Origin: Jejubacter sp036620675
GTDB taxonomy: Bacteria; Pseudomonadota; Gammaproteobacteria; Enterobacterales; Enterobacteriaceae
Length of the DNA: 64,000 nucleotides
Strand: one strand, 5' to 3'
Assembly (NCBI GenBank): GCA_036620675.1
Contig: JAZHEE010000012.1
The first letter of the stretch is position 1. Each line of letters starts with the position of its first letter. Positions 18,227 through 26,570 of this stretch are shown here, in pieces. The position numbers and the translations under genes were made by a program. The notes under the pieces are model-generated. The model was given only the letters and a program-made list of their open reading frames with translations, was not told the origin of the DNA and did no database searches.

Positions 18227-19160
18227 GTTTAACGGCGTCAGTAAATATTACGACGGCGTGGCGGCGGTCAGCGACCTCAACCTGCGCTGCCCGGAAGGCG
18301 CCTTTACCGTGCTGTTGGGCAGTTCCGGTTCCGGGAAGTCGACCACGCTGAAGATGATCAACCGACTGGAGCCGCACGATAGCGGTACCCTGCTGTTCGG
18401 CGGCCAGGATGTGCGCAGCATCGAGGTAAAAAGCCTGCGGCGGCGTATTGGCTACGCCATCCAGTCGGTGGGGCTGTTTCCCCACTGGACCGTGGCCCGT
18501 AATATCGCCACGGTTCCCGCCCTTCTGGGCTGGGATCGCGCCAGAATTGAGGCGCGAATCGACGAACTGCTGGCGTTGCTGGGCCTTGAGGATGGCCGGT
18601 TTCGCAACAGTTATCCGCACCAGCTTTCCGGTGGTCAGCAACAGCGGGTAGGGGTTGCCAGAGCGCTGGCGGCCGATCCGGAAGTGCTGCTGATGGACGA
18701 GCCTTTTGGCGCCCTGGATCCCGTGACCCGTAGCGCGCTGCAGCAGGAGGTACGACGCATCCATCAGTTACAGGGGCGAACTTTTGTGCTGGTGACTCAC
18801 GATGTGGACGAGGCACTGCTGCTGGCGGACAGGCTGGTGGTGATGGATCAGGGGAAGGTGATACAGCAGGGGACGCCCGCTGAACTGTTGAGCCATCCGG
18901 CTACGCCTTTTGTGCGCGATTTCTTCGGCGGCAGCGAACTGGGGGTGCGCCTGCTGGCGCGGCGTACCGTGGCGCAATGGCTGCGCCCCGGCGAGTGGCT
19001 GGAAGAAATGGAGCCCGTTGATGAACAAATGACGCTGCGCGAGGCGCTCTCAAGGTTTATCGAGCTGGGCTGCCAGCGATTGCCGGTACAGTCGGCGGAC
19101 GGCGAGCGACTTGGCGTGCTGCATTTTTGCGATCTGGCGGCGCAGGAGCCGACGCTATGA
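18219..19160 (+). CDS. yehX: Osmolyte ABC transporter ATP-binding protein YehX
   Basis: 313 aa. The ABC ATPase has Walker A GSSGSGKST, the signature LSGGQQQRVGVARAL and Walker B VLLMDEPFGALD, with the switch His in LVTHDVDEA. A C-terminal remnant of a CBS-like region (LREALSRFIELGCQRLPVQ) is as in OpuCA-type ATPases. It overlaps yehY by 8 bp and yehW by 4 bp. It energises uptake through YehY and YehW. Confidence 0.96.
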   Translation: MIEFNGVSKYYDGVAAVSDLNLRCPEGAFTVLLGSSGSGKSTTLKMINRLEPHDSGTLLFGGQDVRSIEVKSLRRRIGYAIQSVGLFPHWTVARNIATVPALLGWDRARIEARIDELLALLGLEDGRFRNSYPHQLSGGQQQRVGVARALAADPEVLLMDEPFGALDPVTRSALQQEVRRIHQLQGRTFVLVTHDVDEALLLADRLVVMDQGKVIQQGTPAELLSHPATPFVRDFFGGSELGVRLLARRTVAQWLRPGEWLEEMEPVDEQMTLREALSRFIELGCQRLPVQSADGERLGVLHFCDLAAQEPTL

Positions 19161-19888
19161 GGTGGCTGCGCGAACCCATTTTCTGGCTGCTGCTGCTGTC
19201 TGGCGTGCTGCTCTACGGGCTGCCGTACAGCGAACCGCTGTTTCGCTGGCTGTTTCCGGATCTGGCTAACCCGCTGTGGCGCCAGCAGAGTTTTGCCTCT
19301 CTGGCCCTGGCGCATCTGACGCTGGTGGCGGTGTCTGAACTGGTCGCCGTGGCCGTCGGGCTGGGACTGGGGCTGGCGGTAAGCCGTCCTGGCGGCCAGG
19401 AGTTTCGTCCTGTGGTGGAGACTATTGCCGCCGTAGGGCAGACTTTTCCGCCAGTGGCGGTACTGGCGGTGGCGGTGCCGGTGATGGGATTTGGCGCGCT
19501 GCCGGCGCTTATTGCGCTGGCGCTGTACGGGCTGTTGCCGGTGCTCCAGGGAACGCTCGCCGGGCTGGCGGTGGTACCCACCGAAGTCAAACAGGTGGCC
19601 AGCGGCGTGGGGATGGGGCCATGGCGGCGATTATGGCAGGTGGAGCTGCCGCTGGCGGCGCCGGTGATTCTGGCTGGCGTGCGAACGTCGACAGTGATCA
19701 ATATAGGAACGGCGGCCCTGGCTTCGACGGTCGGGGTCAACAGTCTGGGTACGCCTGTGATTATCGGCCTGAGCGCCTTTAATACGGCGTATGTGTTGCA
19801 GGGAGCGTTACTGGTGGCGCTAATGGCGATAGTTATCGATCGCGCGTTCGGGCTGTGTCTGCGTCGGCTCAGCCGCCATGCAGAATGA
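19157..19888 (+). CDS. yehW: Osmolyte ABC transporter permease YehW
   Basis: 243 aa from the ATG at 19157, which overlaps the yehX stop and gives the same length as E. coli YehW; the longer frame from 19127 lies inside yehX. The BPD_transp_1 permease contains ETIAAVGQTFPPVAVLAVAV and the coupling loop SGVGMGPWRRLWQVELPLAA. It is the last gene of yehZYXW. Its 3' end overlaps the opposing small gene yohO by 20 bp. Confidence 0.95.
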   Translation: MRWLREPIFWLLLLSGVLLYGLPYSEPLFRWLFPDLANPLWRQQSFASLALAHLTLVAVSELVAVAVGLGLGLAVSRPGGQEFRPVVETIAAVGQTFPPVAVLAVAVPVMGFGALPALIALALYGLLPVLQGTLAGLAVVPTEVKQVASGVGMGPWRRLWQVELPLAAPVILAGVRTSTVINIGTAALASTVGVNSLGTPVIIGLSAFNTAYVLQGALLVALMAIVIDRAFGLCLRRLSRHAE

Positions 19889-19976
19889 TGGAGTAGCCTG
19901 CCAGCATTACGCCGCTGATGCCACCCAGAGCCAGCACGACCATGGCGCCAATAATGACGATTTTTCCTGGTTTCAT
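19869..19976 (-). CDS. yohO: Small membrane protein YohO (35 aa)
   Basis: A 35-codon ORF reads MKPGKIVIIGAMVVLALGG followed by VMLAGYSIILHGG, a single hydrophobic helix closely similar to the 35-aa E. coli YohO. AGAGG stands 7 nt upstream of the ATG at 19976. It is antisense to the yehW end, the expected location. Like other enteric single-pass micro-proteins its role is not established. Confidence 0.82.
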   Translation of the reverse strand: MKPGKIVIIGAMVVLALGGISGVMLAGYSIILHGG

Positions 19977-20126
19977 CCGTTACCTCTTAATGTTAACAGA
20001 CGGATTGTAACCTGAAACGACCGGGTTAACACAGCATTACGTGCCTGATAAACGGAAGGGGCAGTAAGTTAATCGCCCGCATCGGTGATACACTGCCGCC
20101 CCGCGTTTTTGTATTCTGAAGGCTTT

Positions 20127-20591
20127 ATGCTAAGTAATGACGTTCTTCGTAGCCTGCGCTACATCCTGAAAAACAGTAACACCGATCTGTTGCGCATCCT
20201 GGCGCTGGCGGATACCGAAGTCAGCGCTCAACAGCTGGCGCCATGGCTGAAGAAAGAAGACGATGAAGGTTTTGTCCGCTGCCCGGATATCGTTCTGTCG
20301 GCCTTTCTTAATGGTCTGATTTACGATCGGCGCGGAAAGATCGAAAGCGCTCCTCCGCTGGCGGTGGAGCGCCGCATTAACAACAATATCGTGCTGAAAA
20401 AGCTGCGTATCGCCTTCGCCCTGAAAACCGACGATATCCTCGCCATTCTGACCGAACAGAAATTCCGGGTTTCACTGCCGGAGATCACCGCGTTTATGCG
20501 TGCGCCGGGTAATAAAAACTACCGTGAATGCGGGGATCAGATGCTGCGCTATTTTCTGCGCGGGCTGGCAGCTCGTTTGCATAAGGCGTAG
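20127..20591 (+). CDS. yehS: DUF1456 family protein YehS
   Basis: 154 aa from the ATG at 20127 (E. coli YehS 156 aa). It contains two DUF1456 repeats, each with an LRxxRxAxxLKxxDIxxIL-like core (MLSNDVLRSLRYILKNSNTD and VLKKLRIAFALKTDDILAIL). It is cytoplasmic with no known activity. In E. coli it is near yehT/yehU and mlrA; those are missing here, so yehS follows yohO directly. Confidence 0.93.
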   Translation: MLSNDVLRSLRYILKNSNTDLLRILALADTEVSAQQLAPWLKKEDDEGFVRCPDIVLSAFLNGLIYDRRGKIESAPPLAVERRINNNIVLKKLRIAFALKTDDILAILTEQKFRVSLPEITAFMRAPGNKNYRECGDQMLRYFLRGLAARLHKA

Positions 20592-20602
20592 TTCTTCCAC
20601 TT

Positions 20603-21159
20603 CCCCCTCACCCTAACCCTCTCCCCCTAAAGGGGAGAGGGGACTGGGCGTTCCGGGGAGCTGGTTTGTACTAAAAGGGGATAAGGGGTCAGGAAGGTGC
20701 TGGTTTTCTCCCTCTCCCTTTTGGTGTGTGCGTTCCGGGGAGCTGGTTTGTACTAAAAGGGGATAAGGGGTCAGGAAGGTGCGGGCTTTTTCCCTCTCCC
20801 CTTTGGAGTGTGCGTTCCGGGGAGCTGGCTTGTACTAAGAGGGGATAAGGAGTCAGGAAGGTGCTGGCTTTCTCCCTCTCCCCTTTGGGGTTGGCGTTCC
20901 GGGGAGCTGGCTTGTACTAAGAGGGGATAAGGGGTCAGGAAGGTGCTGGCTTTCTCCCTCTCCCCCTTTGGGGTGTGCGTTCCGGGGAGCTGGTTTGTAC
21001 TAAAAGGGGATAAGGGGTCAGGAAGGTGCTGGCTTTCACCCTCTCCCCCTTTGGGGTGTGCGTTCCGGGGAGCTGGCTTGTACTAAAAGGGGATAAGGGG
21101 TCAGGAAGGTGCTGGTTTTCTCCCTCTCCCTTTTGGGGAGAGGGCTGGGGTGAGGGGGA
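20603..21159. repeat. Six tandem 82-83 bp repeats bracketed by REP-like palindromic ends
   Basis: The motif GCGTTCCGGGGAGCTGG recurs at 20648, 20730, 20812, 20894, 20977 and 21060, a regular 82-83 bp period with only scattered point changes. Each unit ends in a CCCTCTCCC-T(n)-GGGG segment. The array is bounded by CCCTCACCC...CTCTCCCC (20603-20634) and its inverted counterpart GGGGAGAGGG...GGGTGAGGGGG (21134-21158). It fills the space between convergent yehS and metG and has no coding potential. The whole array could fold as a multi-hairpin transcript end. Confidence 0.92.
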
Positions 21160-23193
21160 TCACTTCACCTGCTGACCAGGCTTAGCGCCGTTATCCGGGC
21201 TTAACAGGAAGATATCCTTTCCCCCGGGGCCGGCGGCCATCACCATGCCTTCCGATACGCCGAAGCGCATTTTGCGCGGCGCCAGGTTGGCGACCATAAT
21301 GGTCATGCGACCAATCAGCGCCTGGGGATCCGGATAGGCGGAACGGATGCCAGAGAAAATATTGCGCTTCTCGCCGCCGATATCCAGGGTCAGTCGCAGC
21401 AGTTTATCGGAGCCTTCAACAAACTCGGCGTTTTCGATAAGGGCGATACGCATGTCCACTTTGGCGAAGTCGTCAAAGGTGATGGTTTCCTGAATCGGGG
21501 CGTCCGCCAGCGGGCCGCTAACCGGCTTCGCGGCGCTTGCCTTCACCTCTTCTTTCGACTCTTCGATCAGGGCGTCGACCTGCTTCATATCAATGCGGCT
21601 ATACAGCGCCTTGAACGGATTAACCTTATGGCTGAGCAGCGGCTGTGCAATGCCGTCCCATGTCAGTTCAACATTCAGGAAAGCCTCTGCGCGGGCGGAA
21701 AGGCCCGGAAGAACCGGCTTCAGCCAGGTCATCAGCACCCGGAAAAGGTTGATCCCCATAGAGCAGATGCGTTGCAGCTCGGCGTCGCGGCCTTCCTGCT
21801 TCGCCACCACCCACGGCGCTTTTTCGTCAACGTAACGGTTGGCCTGATCCGCCAGCGCCATAATTTCGCGCACCGCGCGGCTGAATTCGCGTTTTTCCCA
21901 TGCCTCGCCGATGCTTCGGGCGGACTCGACGAAGCTCTGATACAGCTCGGGAGAGTCCAGTTCAGCCGACAGTTCGCCGCCGAAGCGTTTGGCGATAAAG
22001 CCCGCATTACGGGACGCCAGGTTAACGACCTTATTGACGATGTCGCTGTTGACCCGCTGAACGAAGTCTTCCAGGCTGAGATCGATATCGTCGATACGCG
22101 GCGACAGTTTAGCGCTGTAGTAGTAGCGCAGGCTGTCAGCATCGAAATGCTTCAGCCAGGTGCTGGCCTTAATAAAGGTGCCGCGTGACTTGGACATCTT
22201 GGCACCGTTGACCGTCACGTAGCCGTGAACAAACAGGTTGTTTGGCTTGCGGAAACCGCTGCCTTCCAGCATCGCCGGCCAGAACAGGCTGTGGAAATAG
22301 ACGATGTCTTTACCGATAAAGTGATAGAGCTCGGCGTCGGAATCTTTTTTCCACCAGTCGTCGAAGTTCAGATCGCTGCGTTTGCCGCACAGGTTCTTAA
22401 ACGACCCCATATAACCGATGGGCGCGTCCAGCCAGACGTAGAAATATTTGCCCGGCGCCCCTGGAATTTCAAAACCGAAGTAGGGCGCATCGCGGGAGAT
22501 ATCCCACTGCTGCAGGCCGGACTCGAACCACTCCTGCATCTTATTGGCGACCTGCTCCTGCAGTGCACCGGAACGGGTCCAGGCCTGCAGCATTTCGCTA
22601 AAGGCCGGCAGATCGAAGAAAAAGTGTTCGGATTCGCGCAGCACCGGCGTGGCGCCGGAAACCACCGATTTTGGTTCGATCAATTCAGTGGGGCTGTAAG
22701 TGGCGCCGCACACTTCGCAGTTATCGCCATATTGATCCGCCGCTTTACATTTCGGGCAGGTGCCTTTCACGAAACGATCCGGCAGGAACATACCTTTTTC
22801 CGGATCGTAGAGCTGGGAGATGGTACGGTTTTTAATAAAACCGTTCTCTTTCAGTCGCTTATAGATAAGCGACGACAGCTCGCGATTCTCTTCACTATGG
22901 GTGGAGTGATAGTTGTCATAGCTGATATTGAATCCGGCGAAGTCGGTCTGATGCTCCTGGCTCATCTCGTCGATCATCTGTTCCGGCGTCACGCCGAGCT
23001 GCTGCGCTTTCAGCATGATAGGCGTGCCGTGAGCATCGTCGGCGCAGATAAAGTTGACCTCATGGCCGCGCATTCGCTGGTACCGTACCCAGACATCAGC
23101 CTGGATGTGCTCCAGCATGTGACCGAGGTGGATGGAGCCGTTGGCGTACGGCAGGGCGCAGGTTACCAGTATTTTCTTTGCGACTTGGGCCAT
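21160..23193 (-). CDS. metG: Methionyl-tRNA synthetase
   Basis: 677 aa from the ATG at 23193, the length of E. coli MetG; the extended reading from 23256 is unconserved. The class Ia signatures are intact: HLGH in NGSIHLGHMLEH and KMSKS in GAKMSKSRGT. The zinc knuckle (CPKC and CEVC) is present and the C-terminal tRNA-binding/dimerisation domain (FDDFAKVDMRIALIENAEFV) is complete. It charges tRNA-Met and initiator tRNA. It is divergent from mrp, the conserved enteric arrangement. Confidence 0.98.
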   Translation of the reverse strand: MAQVAKKILVTCALPYANGSIHLGHMLEHIQADVWVRYQRMRGHEVNFICADDAHGTPIMLKAQQLGVTPEQMIDEMSQEHQTDFAGFNISYDNYHSTHSEENRELSSLIYKRLKENGFIKNRTISQLYDPEKGMFLPDRFVKGTCPKCKAADQYGDNCEVCGATYSPTELIEPKSVVSGATPVLRESEHFFFDLPAFSEMLQAWTRSGALQEQVANKMQEWFESGLQQWDISRDAPYFGFEIPGAPGKYFYVWLDAPIGYMGSFKNLCGKRSDLNFDDWWKKDSDAELYHFIGKDIVYFHSLFWPAMLEGSGFRKPNNLFVHGYVTVNGAKMSKSRGTFIKASTWLKHFDADSLRYYYSAKLSPRIDDIDLSLEDFVQRVNSDIVNKVVNLASRNAGFIAKRFGGELSAELDSPELYQSFVESARSIGEAWEKREFSRAVREIMALADQANRYVDEKAPWVVAKQEGRDAELQRICSMGINLFRVLMTWLKPVLPGLSARAEAFLNVELTWDGIAQPLLSHKVNPFKALYSRIDMKQVDALIEESKEEVKASAAKPVSGPLADAPIQETITFDDFAKVDMRIALIENAEFVEGSDKLLRLTLDIGGEKRNIFSGIRSAYPDPQALIGRMTIMVANLAPRKMRFGVSEGMVMAAGPGGKDIFLLSPDNGAKPGQQVK

Positions 23194-23397
23194 AGTGACA
23201 ATAAATCTTTCGTTGTAAAAGGGGGATTGATAGTACCAGAAGGGAATTCGAGTCAAAAGCGATGGCGGGCTAAATTATTTCCGCTAGCGGCTTGCGAGGC
23301 TTCGGGCTGTCAATCCCGGGCGCGCCATATGTATAATTGACGCATACAGTCTGTGAATGTCCGCAGACGACAACCACTACCTACAAAAGGAGTCGGG

Positions 23398-24507
23398 ATG
23401 AATTCGCAATCCCCGGCCGGTTCTCCGGAAGCCCTGCGCGCCATGGTCGCCGGAACGCTGGCTAATTTTCAACATCCAACGTTAAAGCATAATCTCACTG
23501 CCCTGAAGGCACTGCGCCACGTGGCGTGGCTTGACGATACCGTCCATATCGAACTGCAAATGCCTTTTGCCTGGAACAGCGGCTTCGAGGCGCTGAAGGC
23601 TCAGTGCAGTCCGGAACTGCTGCGGCTGACTGGCGCTCAGGCCATTGACTGGAAGCTGAGTTACGGCATCGCTACCCTGAAACGGGTGAAAAATCAGGCG
23701 GGTATTAATGGCGTGAAGAATATTATTGCCGTTAGCTCCGGTAAGGGAGGGGTAGGAAAATCCTCTACGGCGGTAAACCTGGCGCTGGCGCTGGCGGCGG
23801 AAGGGGCGAAGGTCGGGATTCTGGATGCCGATATCTACGGCCCTTCGGTTCCCACCATGCTTGGCAGCGAGCATGAGCGCCCAACGTCACCGGATGGCAC
23901 TCATATGGCGCCAGTCATGTCCCACGGTCTGGCGACCAACTCTATCGGGTATCTGGTCACGGACGATAATGCCATGGTCTGGCGCGGCCCGATGGCCAGC
24001 AAGGCGTTGATGCAGCTGCTGCAGGAGACATTGTGGCCGGAGCTTGATTACCTGGTGCTGGATATGCCCCCGGGCACCGGCGATATTCAGCTGACGCTGG
24101 CGCAAAATATCCCGGTCACTGGCGCGCTGGTGGTCACCACGCCGCAGGATATTGCGCTTATCGATGCGAAGAAAGGCATCGTGATGTTCGAGAAGGTGGA
24201 AGTACCGGTGCTGGGTATCGTCGAAAATATGAGCGTCCACATTTGCAGCAACTGCGGACATCACGAGCCTATCTTCGGCACCGGCGGTGCGCAGAAACTG
24301 GCTGAAAGCTATAACACCACGCTTCTGGGGCAGATGCCGCTGCATATTTCGCTGCGTGAGGATCTCGATCGCGGTGAACCGACGGTAGTCAGCCGTCCTG
24401 ACAGTGAATTTACCCACCTTTACCGCCAGCTCGCCGGAAAAGTGGCGGCCCAGCTATACTGGCAGGGCGAAGTTATCCCTGGTGAAATCGGCTTCCGCGC
24501 CCTCTGA
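23398..24507 (+). CDS. mrp: Iron-sulfur cluster carrier ATPase Mrp (ApbC)
   Basis: 369 aa from the ATG at 23398 (AAAGGAG upstream), the same length as E. coli Mrp. An N-terminal MIP18-like domain is followed by a deviant Walker A P-loop (SSGKGGVGKSS) and DMPPGTGD. The CxxC (HICSNCGHHEP) is the Fe-S ligand pair at the dimer interface. It transfers [4Fe-4S] clusters to apoproteins in the cytoplasm. Confidence 0.97.
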   Translation: MNSQSPAGSPEALRAMVAGTLANFQHPTLKHNLTALKALRHVAWLDDTVHIELQMPFAWNSGFEALKAQCSPELLRLTGAQAIDWKLSYGIATLKRVKNQAGINGVKNIIAVSSGKGGVGKSSTAVNLALALAAEGAKVGILDADIYGPSVPTMLGSEHERPTSPDGTHMAPVMSHGLATNSIGYLVTDDNAMVWRGPMASKALMQLLQETLWPELDYLVLDMPPGTGDIQLTLAQNIPVTGALVVTTPQDIALIDAKKGIVMFEKVEVPVLGIVENMSVHICSNCGHHEPIFGTGGAQKLAESYNTTLLGQMPLHISLREDLDRGEPTVVSRPDSEFTHLYRQLAGKVAAQLYWQGEVIPGEIGFRAL

Positions 24508-24514
24508 TTGATAT

Positions 24515-24546
24515 ATAGCAGGTTATCTGGTCGGGTGACCTGCTAT
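24515..24546 (+). terminator. Probable terminator hairpin after mrp
   Basis: A perfect 9-bp stem (ATAGCAGGT / ACCTGCTAT) with a 14-nt loop begins 8 nt after the mrp stop, followed by a weak T-containing tail (TCTCTATAC). Position supports a terminator; the T-tract is poor. Confidence 0.55.
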
Positions 24547-24549
24547 TCT

Positions 24550-24881
24550 CTATACAAATCTTGACGTTTTATCTATACAATTCTTGACGCTTTGTCCGGC
24601 AGTTCTGTGGGGCATTGAGATAAATCTTGCTATTTTGTGGATTATTTTTTTTGATTATGTAATTAAAATGATCAAAAGAATAAGAAAACACGATAATTAC
24701 CGTCATTTTTCTCATCCTGGCGTAAATTTGTTTGAATTACCTCAAAAGGTGTATTAAAAATACTATTTATTAGATTATTCCCAAAATCGGTTTAATGAAT
24801 ATGTGCAACGCCAGAAGCTGCTGCGCAGAGTAGGCCTGGAGCGAATATCAGTCCATAAACGCTAATACGAAGAATAATTCC
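24550..24881 (+). promoter_or_regulatory. AT-rich leader of the ToxR-like gene, with a 17-bp direct repeat
   Basis: This stretch has no ORF of note. Two near-identical 17-mers, CTATACAAATCTTGACG (24550-24566) and CTATACAATTCTTGACG (24573-24589), lie 23 bp apart, i.e. on nearly the same helix face, and could be a regulator's binding sites. The rest is A/T-rich with no confident promoter. It contrasts in composition with mrp, marking the left border of an acquired block. Confidence 0.45.
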
Positions 24882-25760
24882 ATGAGTAACTATTATTTAC
24901 TAAACAATGTACGGTTCCTGCCCCGGGAACGTACTCTGTTTAATGATGAAAGCGGTGAAAAAGTCGTTCTGACAAATATTTCAGCTAAATGTTTGTTATG
25001 CTTTTGTGAGCGTTATGAGAAGCTAATTAGTCATGATGAACTGATTGAGTTTGTCTGGGACGTTCAGCATAAGACGGTACAGTATAATTCTCTGTATCAG
25101 GTGTTACTTATTTTACGACGTTCGCTGGCTCAGGTGGGGTTGAGTCAGGAGATGATTCGTACCCTGCCGCGTAAAGGATTCATTATGGGCGGCATTAAAC
25201 TGGAACAATATACGGGGGATGAGTCCCCGGAGGTGGCCCGGCAGAGCGGTAGCGAGGCGCTCGCCGTTGTGAAGGCCAGCATTGCCCAGGACGAAACGGT
25301 AGATAATGGCGAGTTACAGCCGGTACTACAGAGCATCGAAGCCCCCTTCAGTGAGATAAAACCACCAATAACGTCAGGTATTACGCTGCATTTATCCGTA
25401 GCGTCGTGTCTGGCTGTGGCTGTGCTCCTGTTGGTGGCTCTGGTCGCAGTATGGCAGTTCTTTCCCTCCAGTAATCGTAATTTTTTTAGGGGTTATGAGG
25501 TAGCGAAAGATGCCCCGGGTGCCGGGATCTGCACCTGGCTATATAACAGCGATGCCTCCAGCTTTGAGCGCCACCGACAGTTTAGTGCCGACCACCCGGA
25601 ATTGTGTAATGAGCAGGAGGCGATTTATGTCACGGCTTATACGACTTCCCGTAAGATTTCCGCCGTTGCCTGTAGCAACAGCCTGACCACGGCCAGCCGT
25701 CAGGCGCATTGCCTTTCCTGGTATTATCCTAATCGCTCAACGCTAAAAGACTCACTGTAA
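24882..25760 (+). CDS. ToxR/CadC-like membrane-anchored winged-helix regulator
   Basis: 292 aa. Residues about 5-105 form an OmpR/PhoB-type winged helix (LTNISAKCLLCFCERYEKLI, then NSLYQVLLILRRSL and IRTLPRKGFIM). A flexible linker (106-167) leads to one transmembrane helix (169-192) and a periplasmic domain of about 100 residues with four cysteines. This is the ToxR/CadC topology, with the DNA-binding domain in the cytosol and the sensor outside. It ends on the start of the next gene (1-nt overlap). Its target is unknown. AT-rich composition suggests horizontal acquisition. Confidence 0.85.
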   Translation: MSNYYLLNNVRFLPRERTLFNDESGEKVVLTNISAKCLLCFCERYEKLISHDELIEFVWDVQHKTVQYNSLYQVLLILRRSLAQVGLSQEMIRTLPRKGFIMGGIKLEQYTGDESPEVARQSGSEALAVVKASIAQDETVDNGELQPVLQSIEAPFSEIKPPITSGITLHLSVASCLAVAVLLLVALVAVWQFFPSSNRNFFRGYEVAKDAPGAGICTWLYNSDASSFERHRQFSADHPELCNEQEAIYVTAYTTSRKISAVACSNSLTTASRQAHCLSWYYPNRSTLKDSL

Positions 25761-26233
25761 TGAAGAAAAAACATAAAATCGTGATTAGCGCCGCTGCTTT
25801 TTTTTGTCTGGCTATTGTGGCAATCCTCTATTTCTATCAATCACCTTCACGCAGAAATAATACCTTTGTCTGTAGCGCCCGGGTGGTGATAAGAAATGAA
25901 GGATACACACTGTACTCCCTGCTTAGTTTTCACCTTGGCCGTGGTGATGGCGTCGCCGCGCTGTCCGGATATATGGAGGATCCACAGCACAGGGAAACGG
26001 CGATCAACCGCTATATTCACTTCAGTGAATTGGATCGGGATGAGGGGAAACAGCTGCAAAGCGAGAAGATCATTCCAGCTTCTAATGAGAGCGTTTCGGC
26101 AGATGCGCTGGCCGGGATACTTCCTGATTTTTTTGTCGAAAAAGGGCATCTGTTAAATTTGCGGCGTACCTGGGCCGGGGAAAACAGCATGATGATTCTG
26201 GTCTCTGGTTTTCCGGCAATTCTTTGCGATTAA
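25760..26233 (+). CDS. Small membrane-anchored periplasmic protein, likely partner of the ToxR-like regulator
   Basis: 157 aa with an N-terminal signal anchor (residues about 8-26) and a periplasmic remainder. It is translationally coupled to the upstream regulator (stop/start overlap). In size, topology and position it resembles ToxS/TcpH-type partners that protect or modulate a ToxR-like sensor, but I see no direct sequence match and make this call from context. A strong terminator follows, so the two genes form a bicistron. Confidence 0.65.
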   Translation: MKKKHKIVISAAAFFCLAIVAILYFYQSPSRRNNTFVCSARVVIRNEGYTLYSLLSFHLGRGDGVAALSGYMEDPQHRETAINRYIHFSELDRDEGKQLQSEKIIPASNESVSADALAGILPDFFVEKGHLLNLRRTWAGENSMMILVSGFPAILCD

Positions 26234-26247
26234 ATCTGTTTCTGCGG

Positions 26248-26300
26248 CCCCCCTTCTGGAAACGAGATAAGCTCCGATTCCAGAAGGAGGGCGATTTTTT
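26248..26300 (+). terminator. Rho-independent terminator after the ToxR-like bicistron
   Basis: A 14-bp stem with one mismatch (CCCCCTTCTGGAA / TTCCAGAAGGAGGG) and a 16-17 nt loop is followed by GCGATTTTTTG and a second T-run. It is properly placed 14 nt after the stop of the 157-aa gene. Confidence 0.9.
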
Positions 26301-26570
26301 GTTCTTTTTTTTGGCTTATTTTTAATCTCTTTAGATAAGATTGCTCAAAAATAAGAACATGATAACTTTTGTAAATTCAATTTAAATCAATGGCTTATAT
26401 GTAATTTTATCTATAGGGAAATCTTATAAATCTTATCTCATCATGATAATAGGATTTATCTTGTATGAATATCTGGAATAACTGAACATGCCTCCGAACG
26501 AAAGCGTTCCTGATAATAATTATCTATCTGGCTATAAAAGATTGGTATGGGATTTATCTTAGGGATTGGT
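26301..26570 (+). promoter_or_regulatory. AT-rich upstream region of the LuxR-type gene
   Basis: About 270 bp without coding potential, extremely A/T-rich, as in H-NS-silenced promoters. An exact 11-bp repeat (GATTGGTATGG) occurs at 26540-26550 and 26564-26574, each containing a possible start ATG. No confident -35/-10 pair is identified. Confidence 0.4.

Noticed and set aside
20603..21159. CRISPR array
   Set aside because: The 82-bp units are contiguous with no unique spacers, and there are no cas genes.
22225..23340. 371-codon open frame antisense to metG
   Set aside because: Shadow of metG with no RBS or family match.
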